A stretch of 44,980 bases of DNA, from the NCBI GenBank assembly GCA_944324365.1, contig CALUWA010000016.1:1-44980 (forward strand). Direction: 5' to 3'. Position numbers and translations under genes: made by a program. The stretch comes from Candidatus Gastranaerophilales bacterium (GTDB taxonomy: Bacteria > Cyanobacteriota > Vampirovibrionia > Gastranaerophilales > Gastranaerophilaceae). Shown here piece after piece: positions 34,488 through 43,085 of the stretch. Below the pieces are notes generated by a model, which ran no database searches, had not been told where the DNA came from, and worked only from the letters and a program-made list of their open reading frames with translations. Position 1 is the first letter of the stretch. Each line of letters opens with the position of its first letter.

Positions 34488-35447
34488 CTATTTTAAATCA
34501 TCAGATTTTTTTTGCAACCCGTCCAATTTCACACGCTTTTGGATATCTTCTAAAAGTTTTCTGTTAATTGAAATTAAATCAGCCAAAACCGCAATCAGAC
34601 CGATTTGCACACCTGTAAGCAGGAATACAGCTGCAAATATCAACGATTGTATGTGCCCCTGTCCTGTCCCCATAAGAAAATAATATATAAACCTGCCGCT
34701 CAAAATTAAACCAATAAGCAGGAAAATCAAACCGCATACCGCAAAAAACCGAAACGGCCGATAAATAATAAACATTCTTATCATTGTAAATACAGACCGA
34801 AGAATATAAGTAAACATATTACTAAACAGTCTTGATTTTCTGAGCTCCGGATTTACATTTATATCAACACATTCAATATTCAACCCTTTAACTTTTGCCT
34901 GAAGTATAGTTTCAAGAGTATATGAATAGTTATCAAAAACATTTAACTGAATAGCTGCTTCCCTGGAAAAAGCTCTGAAACCGCTCGGAGCATCTTCAAC
35001 TTTCGTAGAACTCAAAAGCCGCATAACCCAAGAACCAAATTTTTGAAGGAACTTTTTCAGCGGAGAAAAATGTTTAATTTCGCTAACAGGTCTGGTGCCA
35101 ATGACAATATCAGCCCGGCCTTCCAAAATCGGCTGAACTAATTTTTCAATATCTTTAGCACAATATTGGTTATCAGCATCCGTATTTACAATAATATCAG
35201 CACCGATATCGAGAGATTTTCCTATTCCCGCAAGAAACGCCTTTGCCAAACCTTTATTCGTTGAAAAATGTACAATATTCTTTACACCAAAAGACTTTGC
35301 AACCTCTACCGTTTTATCGGTAGAACCGTCATCTATAATTACAATATCTATCTCATCTATTCCCGGAACCTGTTTTGGCAAATCTGCCAACGTAACAGGC
35401 AGTGAATCTTCTTCATTTAAACAAGGAATTTGTATTACAAGCTTCAT
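34488..35447 (-). CDS. GT2 glycosyltransferase with two C-terminal membrane helices (DPM1/polyprenyl-phosphate type)
   Basis: A 319-aa glycosyltransferase. The GT-A fold starts at once (IQIPCLNEEDSLPVTLADLP), with IIDDGSTDKTVEVA, the metal-binding NTDADNQY (DxD) and GTRPVSE, then two hydrophobic helices near 228-255 and 268-295. This is the layout of enzymes loading a sugar on undecaprenyl or dolichyl phosphate. The product may feed the GT-C enzyme at 37781. I start at ATG 35447, preceded by AAAGGATAGGTTGG; the longer frame begins before a likely promoter (TACAAT about 30 bases upstream). Confidence 0.9.
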   Translation of the reverse strand: MKLVIQIPCLNEEDSLPVTLADLPKQVPGIDEIDIVIIDDGSTDKTVEVAKSFGVKNIVHFSTNKGLAKAFLAGIGKSLDIGADIIVNTDADNQYCAKDIEKLVQPILEGRADIVIGTRPVSEIKHFSPLKKFLQKFGSWVMRLLSSTKVEDAPSGFRAFSREAAIQLNVFDNYSYTLETILQAKVKGLNIECVDINVNPELRKSRLFSNMFTYILRSVFTMIRMFIIYRPFRFFAVCGLIFLLIGLILSGRFIYYFLMGTGQGHIQSLIFAAVFLLTGVQIGLIAVLADLISINRKLLEDIQKRVKLDGLQKKSDDLK

Positions 35448-35502
35448 CCAACCTATCCTTTCTGATAATTGTAGCATAAATTATATTAACAGTGCAACAA
35501 CC

Positions 35503-36282
35503 CTACTTATTTGTACCAACAGGTTTATCAGAAGGCGATATTGAAGCTTTTATATTTTTTACTATGACATCAGGTGAAAAATTCATATTTGAACTTTTAA
35601 ATTCGACATGTCTTTTTACATGCTTCGACGGATCATATGTATTTTGAGTATCTTTATCAACAACTGGCTTTTTAGCATTTTTATTCATTCTCTCTTCAAC
35701 TTTTCCTGCAAGAGGAGTTGCTATAAACGGTACAATTACACGTTTTCCGATTGTTGTTGCTGCAAACAGGGATGTTAATGAGCCAAAAGCATCACATACA
35801 GAACCTTTAATTCTTGCAAATGATTCGGCAATATCCTGGTTTGAAGCGTTTTTATATTTTTCCGTATTATGAAGAACTATCTGCATCATTTTTTTGGAAT
35901 TTCGGTCAAAGTATTTTCCGAACAGTTTTTCAAACATTTTTGTCTGAACTATCTTATTTGAAATCGTAACGTGCATCAAAATTTGTGCCAAAATCATCAG
36001 ACCGCCGTTTGTCAAATCCAAAGAGGCGACAAACTTTCTTTTGTCTTCCGGAATCTTATCATTATGCAAGCTTTGATTTACATACATAACGCATCCGACA
36101 CCATCTTTAAGGATAATTGATGCGATACTGATACCGTCAATTACCTTTCTGGAATTTGCCCTGTATGAAGCATATCCCTTATCCATTAATGACATTTCAG
36201 AAAAAGCCAAAAACGGTTTTTTAAATCCGTAATTATAAGCTTTTGATGCGAAATCTCTGCCAACCTGCATTAAACCCATCAT
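35503..36282 (-). CDS. Unknown membrane-associated protein, partner of the 36279 gene
   Basis: A 259-aa protein I cannot assign. Hydrophobic stretches near 47-67 (VIDGISIASIILKDGVGCVM) and 92-110 (GGLMILAQILMHVTIS), and a weaker one near 165-190, suggest membrane association. The C-terminal 60 residues are polar and probably unstructured (DTQNTYDPSKHVKRHVEF). ATGA overlap with the upstream gene indicates tight coupling, so the two proteins probably act together. No catalytic motif. Likely confined to this lineage. Confidence 0.7.
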   Translation of the reverse strand: MMGLMQVGRDFASKAYNYGFKKPFLAFSEMSLMDKGYASYRANSRKVIDGISIASIILKDGVGCVMYVNQSLHNDKIPEDKRKFVASLDLTNGGLMILAQILMHVTISNKIVQTKMFEKLFGKYFDRNSKKMMQIVLHNTEKYKNASNQDIAESFARIKGSVCDAFGSLTSLFAATTIGKRVIVPFIATPLAGKVEERMNKNAKKPVVDKDTQNTYDPSKHVKRHVEFKSSNMNFSPDVIVKNIKASISPSDKPVGTNK

Positions 36283-37715
36283 GCCACCTCAACTTTCTTT
36301 GGTGCTTGATTTATAAGTTTCGATGACTCATTATCATGCTTTTTATTTGATAAATTAGGGAAAAACATATCCATAAATCGCGGATAAGTCCAATTCAGCA
36401 ATGTGCAGGTGAATGGAAGTATTGCAAGGGATACAAACACTCCGACAATTTGTTTATAGCATTTCATATGTGCTTTTGTTCTTTCAAGAAGCTGTTTCGC
36501 AACTTCTTCCGCAAAATCTCTGTTCAAACTACTTTGTTCTATACGCAATGATTTTTTCTTTTCATCAATAAGTCGCTGAATTTCTGATATTGTCGTTTTT
36601 TCTGTAACAGTCTTTTTCAAACCGTCAAAGAAATCCTTTGACTCTACAACTTCTTTAACATCAGCCTCTACACTCTTTGCTACTCTGTTAATTACTTCGG
36701 CTTCAGAATTAACATTAGAATATATCTCAACATGTTTTAGCATTTTGTTAACGTTGTCCTGGAGTGCTTTTTTGATATTTTTAAACGAATCCGATTTACT
36801 GCCTCCGTTTTTATGAGCCCGTTTTTGAATATCCGCAAGAATTGATATCATTTCTTTTGCATTTTGATTTTTCCGAAGCTGATTTATCTTCCCGGAAATA
36901 AATGAATCTATGTCACCGACACCTTTTGCATTTTCTATTGCCTGCAGAGTCTCTTCAAGAACGGTTTTCGCCTCCGCATTATTAGTCCGGTAATAATTGC
37001 TGCGTATGGTACGTTTTTTTACTGTCGTTTCAATATCTTCTTCTAATGCTTTATCGTGTTTATATAAATTATCAAGAGTTTCCATTAGTAAATTTCTATA
37101 TTCTTTATCACTTATCTTTTTAGTTGTCCCATCGGAGAAGCGATATTTAACTGTACTCTCATTACGAAGCATTTTGACCAACTCGTCATGCTGCTGCTTT
37201 TTAAACTCAGAAACATAATCAGCAAGCTGTTCCTTTGTGGCATTTGGATGTTCTCGTTTTTTCATCTTCGTTATGTAGTAGTCATCCATAAACAAAGTTT
37301 TATTTAATTTTTCTCCAAATACACCTTTATTCGCCCAATTATCAAAAATCTTATAAAACGGTGCCGTTAAACCGCACTGTGTAAGCACAGCCAGCACTGC
37401 AGAAATCGGCTGGCGCCATGCTGAATAAGTCCTTGTATCTTCATCAGTATCAGAAAAACAGTTATACTTTATAAATATCGGTGCAACAAGCCCTGTTCCT
37501 ATTGAATTTATAATAATATTCTGAATTTCTCCGCTGTTTGCTGCAAGTTTTTTTAATATCCTAAGATGTTTCGGAACAAGATTTTCTACTGCTATATCCA
37601 AAGTACTTGTAGGTAAAACTCTTCCCTTAAAGCTTGGAGCAGTCTTTATTTTCCGTATATTTGCGGGCTCCAACCTGTAGTTATTATTAAAAGCTTTGTC
37701 ATCTACCTTCATCAT
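36279..37715 (-). CDS. Unknown membrane protein with PSFKG motif and long helical middle
   Basis: A 478-aa protein of unknown function. The N-terminus is polar and includes APSFKGRVLP (PSFKG at 27-31), similar to PSFTG of the AAA ATPase at 18958. Hydrophobic segments near 64-85 and 103-125 and one near 423-445 (VGVFVSLAILPFTCTLLNWT) flank a roughly 280-residue charged, helical middle rich in Lys and Glu. A topology with a large loop on one side of the membrane fits. It is coupled to the 35503 gene by a 4-base overlap. No known domain is recognised. Confidence 0.7.
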   Translation of the reverse strand: MMKVDDKAFNNNYRLEPANIRKIKTAPSFKGRVLPTSTLDIAVENLVPKHLRILKKLAANSGEIQNIIINSIGTGLVAPIFIKYNCFSDTDEDTRTYSAWRQPISAVLAVLTQCGLTAPFYKIFDNWANKGVFGEKLNKTLFMDDYYITKMKKREHPNATKEQLADYVSEFKKQQHDELVKMLRNESTVKYRFSDGTTKKISDKEYRNLLMETLDNLYKHDKALEEDIETTVKKRTIRSNYYRTNNAEAKTVLEETLQAIENAKGVGDIDSFISGKINQLRKNQNAKEMISILADIQKRAHKNGGSKSDSFKNIKKALQDNVNKMLKHVEIYSNVNSEAEVINRVAKSVEADVKEVVESKDFFDGLKKTVTEKTTISEIQRLIDEKKKSLRIEQSSLNRDFAEEVAKQLLERTKAHMKCYKQIVGVFVSLAILPFTCTLLNWTYPRFMDMFFPNLSNKKHDNESSKLINQAPKKVEVA

Positions 37716-37780
37716 ACTTTAACTACACACCTTCCATCTATATATACGTTTAAACAAAATAAAAATTGCGTATTTTTATA

Positions 37781-39409
37781 TCATTTATTAAGTTTTGTAA
37801 AGCGAACAATTGACCAGTCACCCATCTTCTCATACCGTGTCACAGCAAGGCTTTTCGACAAATCTATGAACACTTTATTTTTTATATAAGAAAATATCAT
37901 ATACATAATAGGCGTCTTGTTATAAAGATAATCATCACTGGCTATTTGTTGAACATCTACAGGTGAATAAATAGCAACGCTGTCAAACATAACAACAAAA
38001 ACATTTTGCCCAGGTTTTATCTGCTTCAAAATAAGTTCAATCAACACTGCATCAATATGCGCAGGAACCTTTTCCGCAAAGACATCTCTATATTTAGCTT
38101 TTCCGTCAGCAAGCACCTCTGCATAATCAACATCAGGCGCCATAAAAATAGGAAAAGAGCCTTTATCTATCGCATGGACAGTATATTTTGAGAAATCAAA
38201 ATATTTCTCAAACCTGTTTTGCGGATAATATTCCAAAAGAATAAAGTCACCATCCTTAGGGTTTGCACGATTCAACAAATCTGCAACAATTTTATGCCCT
38301 TGCAATCTTGGAATTTTAGGCGCGGAAGCCGGACTAATGAACAAATACAAGAGATTAATCATTAGCAAAATCGAAGCGAGCGTATATGCAATCTTTTTAT
38401 GTTCAAATGCGCAAACCCCAAAGGCCGCCAAATATAAAAGTATCGGATAAATCTCTATAGAGTATTTAGTTATAAAAACCAACTTTCCTAAAACCGCAGC
38501 ACCGGTTAAAACAAGAATTACACCAGCAAAAATACCCAACAGAACAGCATTTTCCTTATTTTTATAAACAGCTCTGCAGATAAACAGAATTGCAAGGATT
38601 GCCGGCACAAACGTAAAGAAAACAAAACTGACACTTTTTATATACAGCAACTTATCCGGGGCATTAACAAGATTGGTTAATACCGGTGAAAAATAATCCG
38701 TAAATAAAAATCCGATTTTAGACAAAGTAAAATGTCCCCACCACTGAGAAAACGAAGGTGTTGTGAGAATTTTTACAACCTGCGGAATACAAATCGAACC
38801 CAACAGGATAACCCCAAACCAAATACTTAAAAGCTGTTTTTTATACTCTTTAAACAAAAGAACCGATAAACCAACAAGCTGACAAAATACAAAAACAAAT
38901 CCGATAGTATGCGTAAATATAATCAAAAAGTTAAATAAAACTAACCCGCCCAAATTAGTCCAGGTTTTATTTTTCATAAACCTCAGGAAATACAAAAGAG
39001 CAAACGCAGAAAGCAAAAACAAAAGTGAATACAATCTTACTTCTTGGGAATAATATATCAAAAACGAGCTGACAGCGGTAAATAAAGCACATATTACTCC
39101 CGTTTTTTTATTATTTTGAAGTCCCACAAAGTACATAACAATTATAGCGAGCACTCCAGGCACTACCGATGTAACTCTTAAAAACAAATCACTGCTGCCC
39201 CCGAAAAACATACAGCATTTCAGGTACAAATAATAAAGCGGCATATGGCACTGAGCTAATATTTCTCTTAAAAATCCACCATTAAAAGAATGAGAAGCCA
39301 CAAACCACGAGATATATTCGTCATTCCAGAGTCCCTGCGGCTTATCAATTCCTATTAATCTTAAATAAAGCCCAAACAATGTTATTAAACAAACTATTAA
39401 AATATTCAC
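37781..39409 (-). CDS. GT-C glycosyltransferase (PMT/ArnT, GT39/GT83 type)
   Basis: A 542-aa integral-membrane enzyme with about 10-12 helices. The first loop carries GLWNDEYISWF (Asp30-Glu31), the catalytic acidic pair of polyprenyl-phosphate-sugar transferases. The C-terminal 150 residues form a soluble domain. It should move a sugar from a polyprenyl-phosphate donor to lipid A, a protein or a polymer outside the cytoplasm; the GT2 enzyme at 34488 could make the donor. I start at GTG 39409 because AAGGGGG lies directly upstream and the helix then begins at once; the longer frame adds 19 polar residues. Confidence 0.88.
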   Translation of the reverse strand: MNILIVCLITLFGLYLRLIGIDKPQGLWNDEYISWFVASHSFNGGFLREILAQCHMPLYYLYLKCCMFFGGSSDLFLRVTSVVPGVLAIIVMYFVGLQNNKKTGVICALFTAVSSFLIYYSQEVRLYSLLFLLSAFALLYFLRFMKNKTWTNLGGLVLFNFLIIFTHTIGFVFVFCQLVGLSVLLFKEYKKQLLSIWFGVILLGSICIPQVVKILTTPSFSQWWGHFTLSKIGFLFTDYFSPVLTNLVNAPDKLLYIKSVSFVFFTFVPAILAILFICRAVYKNKENAVLLGIFAGVILVLTGAAVLGKLVFITKYSIEIYPILLYLAAFGVCAFEHKKIAYTLASILLMINLLYLFISPASAPKIPRLQGHKIVADLLNRANPKDGDFILLEYYPQNRFEKYFDFSKYTVHAIDKGSFPIFMAPDVDYAEVLADGKAKYRDVFAEKVPAHIDAVLIELILKQIKPGQNVFVVMFDSVAIYSPVDVQQIASDDYLYNKTPIMYMIFSYIKNKVFIDLSKSLAVTRYEKMGDWSIVRFTKLNK

Positions 39410-39446
39410 AAAATCCCCCTTATCAGCCAATATATAATGAGAAGTA

Positions 39447-39472
39447 AAGCAGTTGAAATTAATCAACTGCTT
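39447..39472 (-). terminator. Hairpin between the 39486 gene and the GT-C gene
   Basis: A perfect 10-bp stem (AAGCAGTTGA / TCAACTGCTT) with a 6-base loop just past the stop of the 39486 gene. The following minus-strand sequence (TACTTCTC) is weak in T, so termination would be partial. Confidence 0.45.
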
Positions 39473-39485
39473 CTATTTTAGCATA

Positions 39486-39971
39486 TTAATTTTTATCTTT
39501 AATATCAACATATTCCACTTTCTTATCGTCGCCGAAATAAGCTTTTGCCAACGGTTCCGGTTTTTCATCCCCAAGCGTTTGATAATAATAGATATAACAA
39601 TTCTTTTTATCTATACTGCATTGATCTTCTTTATAAAAAGAAATCACAATAACAAAGTTACCTTTCGGTGATGGCCTATCATACCTTATAGAAGAAGGAG
39701 TATCAAGCTTGAATAAGTATGGTTCGCCAGCTAAAGCCGGAGAACCCTCTTGCTGATGCTCTAAAACATACGCAGCAAGGTCGCTGCCGGTCTTTAAGGA
39801 ATCATAATTTTCATTTTCAAACATAATCCTGGTTACAATCCCCAATATAAATTTGCCCACAGACATATCGTTAAGCGACTTGTAATATTTAATACCTAAA
39901 CCAACAGCTAAAATCGCAATAATAGCAATCACTGAAACTAAAACCTTTGTTGATTTTTTTTGAAAGTCCAT
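39486..39971 (-). CDS. Single-pass membrane protein, tandem paralogue of the 40038 gene
   Basis: A 161-aa protein with an N-terminal membrane anchor (about 9-28, VLVSVIAIIAILAVGLGI) and a soluble domain. From YDSLKTGSDLAAYVL to the end it aligns with the C-terminal half of the protein at 40038: shared SLKTGSD, PKGN/AKGR, FYKEDQCSIDKKNCYIYYY and KAYFGDDKKVE. Two cysteines in CSIDKKNC are conserved and may form a disulfide. Domain not recognised. The gene follows its paralogue by 66 bases, a tandem duplication in which this copy lacks the DUF2628-like part. Confidence 0.75.
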   Translation of the reverse strand: MDFQKKSTKVLVSVIAIIAILAVGLGIKYYKSLNDMSVGKFILGIVTRIMFENENYDSLKTGSDLAAYVLEHQQEGSPALAGEPYLFKLDTPSSIRYDRPSPKGNFVIVISFYKEDQCSIDKKNCYIYYYQTLGDEKPEPLAKAYFGDDKKVEYVDIKDKN

Positions 39972-40037
39972 ATATTTTTAAATTCTCCTTAGTATATCTA
40001 CAATATTTTTAACTAGTCCGTTTAGACAAATCACACA

Positions 40038-40832
40038 CTATTTTTTTGCTTCTATACCTACAATTTTTATCTTTCCATCATCACCGTAATAAGCCTTTGA
40101 TTTTGGTTGAAGCTCTTGGCCATTAAGTGATTCATAATAATAAACATAACAATTTTTCTCTTCTATACTACATTTTTCTTCTTTATAAAAAGTAAATACA
40201 ATAGCCATATTTCTCCCTTTTGCCGAATTTTTTTCATATTTTATGCCAGTCGCCCCATATGGCACAAAGTTTTTAGAATCTTCATTCTGCGCAGACAACA
40301 AAAAGGCCGCAACATCACTGCCGGTTTTAAGTGTACTATACTTTTCCTGTTTAACAAGAGTTTTAATTAATGGTTTTAACATTAACTCACCCCTGCCAGA
40401 TGGTGAAAACACAGATGATACCATATAACTGACATACACAATGCTCGCAATTACAAATAATACTATAATTATCAATACTATAGCCGCAGCTTTTGCCCAA
40501 TTTTTCTGCACTTTAATAAACTTTTGAAAATCTGTAACTTTTTTCGCCTCATATGCCCACAAATTTCCGTTCATACCACAGTAAATTGCAGCAGCCACAA
40601 AACCCGCAAAAGCCAACTTTACCAAATACATATTGATATAAAAAACAATTAATATCATTAAAAGCAGCCATAAAACAAAACATACGATAAATTTGTCAAA
40701 TACCCCATTACATGCACCCCAAATCCAATTCAGACAAAAAGCCCCCCAGTTAAAGCGCTTTAACTCCCGAATTATGGCCATATCTTCAGGATTATTTTTA
40801 TCAAGCCCACTAATCGACTTCCACTCACTCAT
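40038..40832 (-). CDS. DUF2628-like membrane protein with the same C-terminal domain as its neighbour
   Basis: A 264-aa protein. The N-terminal part resembles DUF2628: WGAFCLNWIWGACNG, then two helices (about 48-85), NLWAYEAKKVTDFQKFIKVQ, a motif type found in small bacterial membrane proteins. A further helix (about 114-140) leads to an extracytoplasmic domain with TLKTGSDVAAFLL and FYKEEKCSIEEKNCYVYYYE, homologous to the protein at 39486. The ATG at 40832 follows GAGGTG; the codon before it is a TTG that is less likely as a start. Function unknown. Confidence 0.78.
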   Translation of the reverse strand: MSEWKSISGLDKNNPEDMAIIRELKRFNWGAFCLNWIWGACNGVFDKFIVCFVLWLLLMILIVFYINMYLVKLAFAGFVAAAIYCGMNGNLWAYEAKKVTDFQKFIKVQKNWAKAAAIVLIIIVLFVIASIVYVSYMVSSVFSPSGRGELMLKPLIKTLVKQEKYSTLKTGSDVAAFLLSAQNEDSKNFVPYGATGIKYEKNSAKGRNMAIVFTFYKEEKCSIEEKNCYVYYYESLNGQELQPKSKAYYGDDGKIKIVGIEAKK

Positions 40833-40879
40833 CAAACACCTCTTTCTCTATAATAAACACCAGTCAAGTTAAAAATAAA

Positions 40880-41227
40880 CTAAAACGGACGAGTCTGGTT
40901 TAGTTTCATTCTCAACTCTCTGAAACGGGTAATATCTTCCTGCGATTTACCTGAATCCTTAAATACAGTTTGAGCTGCAGGGTGAACCATAAGCACATAA
41001 TCCATGTGAATTTCCAGGAAATTATATTTTCGCGGTGACTGATTATTATTTCTCGGATAAATTTCAGCATTTGTAACAGCCAGAAAACGTCTTTCCTTAT
41101 CATTCAAAAGATCTGTCAGTTCACGATTAGTATTAGTATATTTAGACACATGCACAATGCCCTTAATATCATGATCAACCGTCAATATGCAGACTTCTAT
41201 AGGTACTGTATCAATATTTTTTGCCAT
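40880..41227 (-). CDS. Conserved small soluble protein of unknown function
   Basis: A 115-aa protein with no signal peptide or membrane helix. It looks like a compact beta-rich fold: VPIEVCILTVDHDIKGIVHV, then FLAVTNAEIYPRNN and YNFLEIHMDYVLMVHP. I do not recognise a family. AAGGATAGGAAA is the ribosome site, and a good promoter (41264-41292) lies upstream, so it can be expressed apart from the lysA-cdaA-yitT genes that run into it. Confidence 0.75.
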   Translation of the reverse strand: MAKNIDTVPIEVCILTVDHDIKGIVHVSKYTNTNRELTDLLNDKERRFLAVTNAEIYPRNNNQSPRKYNFLEIHMDYVLMVHPAAQTVFKDSGKSQEDITRFRELRMKLNQTRPF

Positions 41228-41263
41228 TTTCCTATCCTTAATTTTCTCTTCTTCTATGCCTTT

Positions 41264-41292
41264 AGTATAGTATAATTTAGCTTACTTGTCTA
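41264..41292 (-). promoter_or_regulatory. Promoter of the 40880 gene
   Basis: On the minus strand TAGACA (41292-41287), a 17-base spacer and TATACT (41269-41264). The -35 box overlaps the yitT stop codon. Confidence 0.6.
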
Positions 41293-42165
41293 TATTTTAT
41301 CAATTTTTTTACTCATTCTGGAACCATAGACCTCATGAACATCCGCAACAGAAAAGAATGCCTGCGGATCAATTTGTCTGATAACTTCTTTCATTTTACT
41401 CATTTCAAGACGGGACGCAACACAGTAGATAAGAGTTTTTTCCTGCCTTGAATATCCGCCGATACCGCGAAGATAAGTAACACTAATATCCAAATCTTCA
41501 ATCAGAGCAGTACCGATTTCTTCCCATTTTTCACTTATAATTCTTATAGATTTTGAACCGTTCAAACCTTCCAAAACGATATCAATCATTCGATACGCAA
41601 TAAAATAGGTAAGGATTGAATACATTGCACTTTCCCAGGTAAGAACAATACCGGCAACAAAATATATGAAAATATTTAATCCCATTACGATTTCGCCAAC
41701 CGTAAACCCGAATTTTTTAGACAGAACAAGCGCCATTATCTCTGTACCGTCAAGCGAACCTTCATTTTTTAATACGGTACCAACCCCGACACCAAGAATA
41801 ATACCGCCAAATACAGTAGCAAGAAGCATATCATTCGTCACAACAAAATTAAAATGATGGAATATATTAGTCGCAATACCAAGCATTAAAACAGCATAGA
41901 AGGTCTGCAGTACAAACAATTTGCCTAACTTTGTAAAAGCAAGACAAATAAACGGCAAATTTATCAATACAAGCAAAATACCCAAGTTAAAGTGAGTAAT
42001 ATAATTTATCATCATTGAAATACCGACAACTCCACCATCAATAATTTTATTTGGCACCAAAAAACAATCTAAGGCAAACCCTGCAATAAATGCCCCTAAC
42101 GTTAAGAAAAATGTTTTCTGTATCAGTTGTCCCCAAGTTAATTTCTGTTTTGCTGCTTCTGCCAT
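41290..42165 (-). CDS. YitT family membrane protein (DUF161 + DUF2179)
   Basis: A 291-aa protein with about five or six membrane helices (about 15-175; LGAFIAGFALDCFLVPNKII, VVGISMMINYI, GVGVGTVLKNEGSLDGTEIM) and a C-terminal cytoplasmic DUF2179 domain (about 210-291; SKSIRIISEKWEEIGTALIE, YSRQEKTLIYCVAS). The function of this family is unknown. Many bacteria carry several copies. It follows cdaA by fewer than 12 bases. The ATG at 42165 is used; the TTG at 42171 is better spaced from AAAGG and is an equally possible start. Confidence 0.9.
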   Translation of the reverse strand: MAEAAKQKLTWGQLIQKTFFLTLGAFIAGFALDCFLVPNKIIDGGVVGISMMINYITHFNLGILLVLINLPFICLAFTKLGKLFVLQTFYAVLMLGIATNIFHHFNFVVTNDMLLATVFGGIILGVGVGTVLKNEGSLDGTEIMALVLSKKFGFTVGEIVMGLNIFIYFVAGIVLTWESAMYSILTYFIAYRMIDIVLEGLNGSKSIRIISEKWEEIGTALIEDLDISVTYLRGIGGYSRQEKTLIYCVASRLEMSKMKEVIRQIDPQAFFSVADVHEVYGSRMSKKIDKI

Positions 42166-42176
42166 AATCAATTATA

Positions 42177-43085
42177 TTACCTTTTGTCTTCTTGTTCATT
42201 CTTATGTTTTGCAATGAAATTGTTCAAATGAAAAATAGTTTTCTTTTCTACATTATTTTCCTGCGTTTTATAACCCAAAATCCTTTCCAAATCCGCTTTT
42301 AAAGTAGTTAAATCATCATATCTTTTTAATGTTCCATCTAATGCAATGGAAACATCTCCGGTTTCTTCGGATACAACAAGACAAGCTGAATCACAAGTTT
42401 CTGACATACCGATAGCAGCCCTGTGGCGGGTTCCATATTTCCAGCTGAGCTTCGGATCCTCTGTAAGCGGCAACAAAACCCCGGCAGAAATTATTTTTGG
42501 CCCGTTTATAACAACAGCTCCATCGTGAAGCGGAGTATTTACATGAAAAATAGTTAAAAGCAGCTCTGTTGACAAATCAGCATTTAACTTTGTCCCGACA
42601 TCTGAATAAGTATTACTCAAATCCTTCTGGAATACCATCAATGCTCCGGTGTGAGATTTTGACAAAAATTTAACCGCTTCAATAAGTTCTTTTATTACAT
42701 CAATTTTATCATCACTATTTTGCTTGTTATTATTGCCGAAAAGTCTTGTAAATATATCAGCCTGCCCCAAAAAGCCCAAAAATCTGCGCAATTCCGGCTG
42801 GAATATTACAATCAAACTCAATGAAATCAAGGTAACAATTGACTTTAGAAACATTCCCAAAATCTTCAAATCAAGTCTGACAAGAATTTCAGAAAAAACC
42901 CATAAGAAAATAAGAAAAAATATTCCTTTTACAAACTTTTCAGACTGAGAATCTTTAATAAATTTCTTATAAAATGCGTACAAAATTGCCACAATTATTG
43001 CAATCTCAATTATATTGACCCAGCTTAATGACCAATCCATAGTTCCTAATTGAAATTGTAAATATGACAAAATATCGTTAAACAT
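42177..43085 (-). CDS. cdaA: Diadenylate cyclase CdaA (c-di-AMP synthase)
   Basis: A 302-aa CdaA-type enzyme (DisA_N/DAC domain) with three N-terminal membrane helices (about 24-42, 52-70 and 74-96) and the cyclase domain (about 110-270). Key motifs: TGALMVF (146-152), PLHDGAVV with DGA at 188-190 and GTRHRAAIG with RHRAA at 220-224. It makes c-di-AMP from two ATP. It is usually followed by cdaR (ybbR) and glmM; here lysA precedes it with an 8-base overlap and yitT follows, so the regulator is missing locally. The tail (272-302) is charged. PgpH at 32248 is the likely degrading partner. Confidence 0.95.
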   Translation of the reverse strand: MFNDILSYLQFQLGTMDWSLSWVNIIEIAIIVAILYAFYKKFIKDSQSEKFVKGIFFLIFLWVFSEILVRLDLKILGMFLKSIVTLISLSLIVIFQPELRRFLGFLGQADIFTRLFGNNNKQNSDDKIDVIKELIEAVKFLSKSHTGALMVFQKDLSNTYSDVGTKLNADLSTELLLTIFHVNTPLHDGAVVINGPKIISAGVLLPLTEDPKLSWKYGTRHRAAIGMSETCDSACLVVSEETGDVSIALDGTLKRYDDLTTLKADLERILGYKTQENNVEKKTIFHLNNFIAKHKNEQEDKR

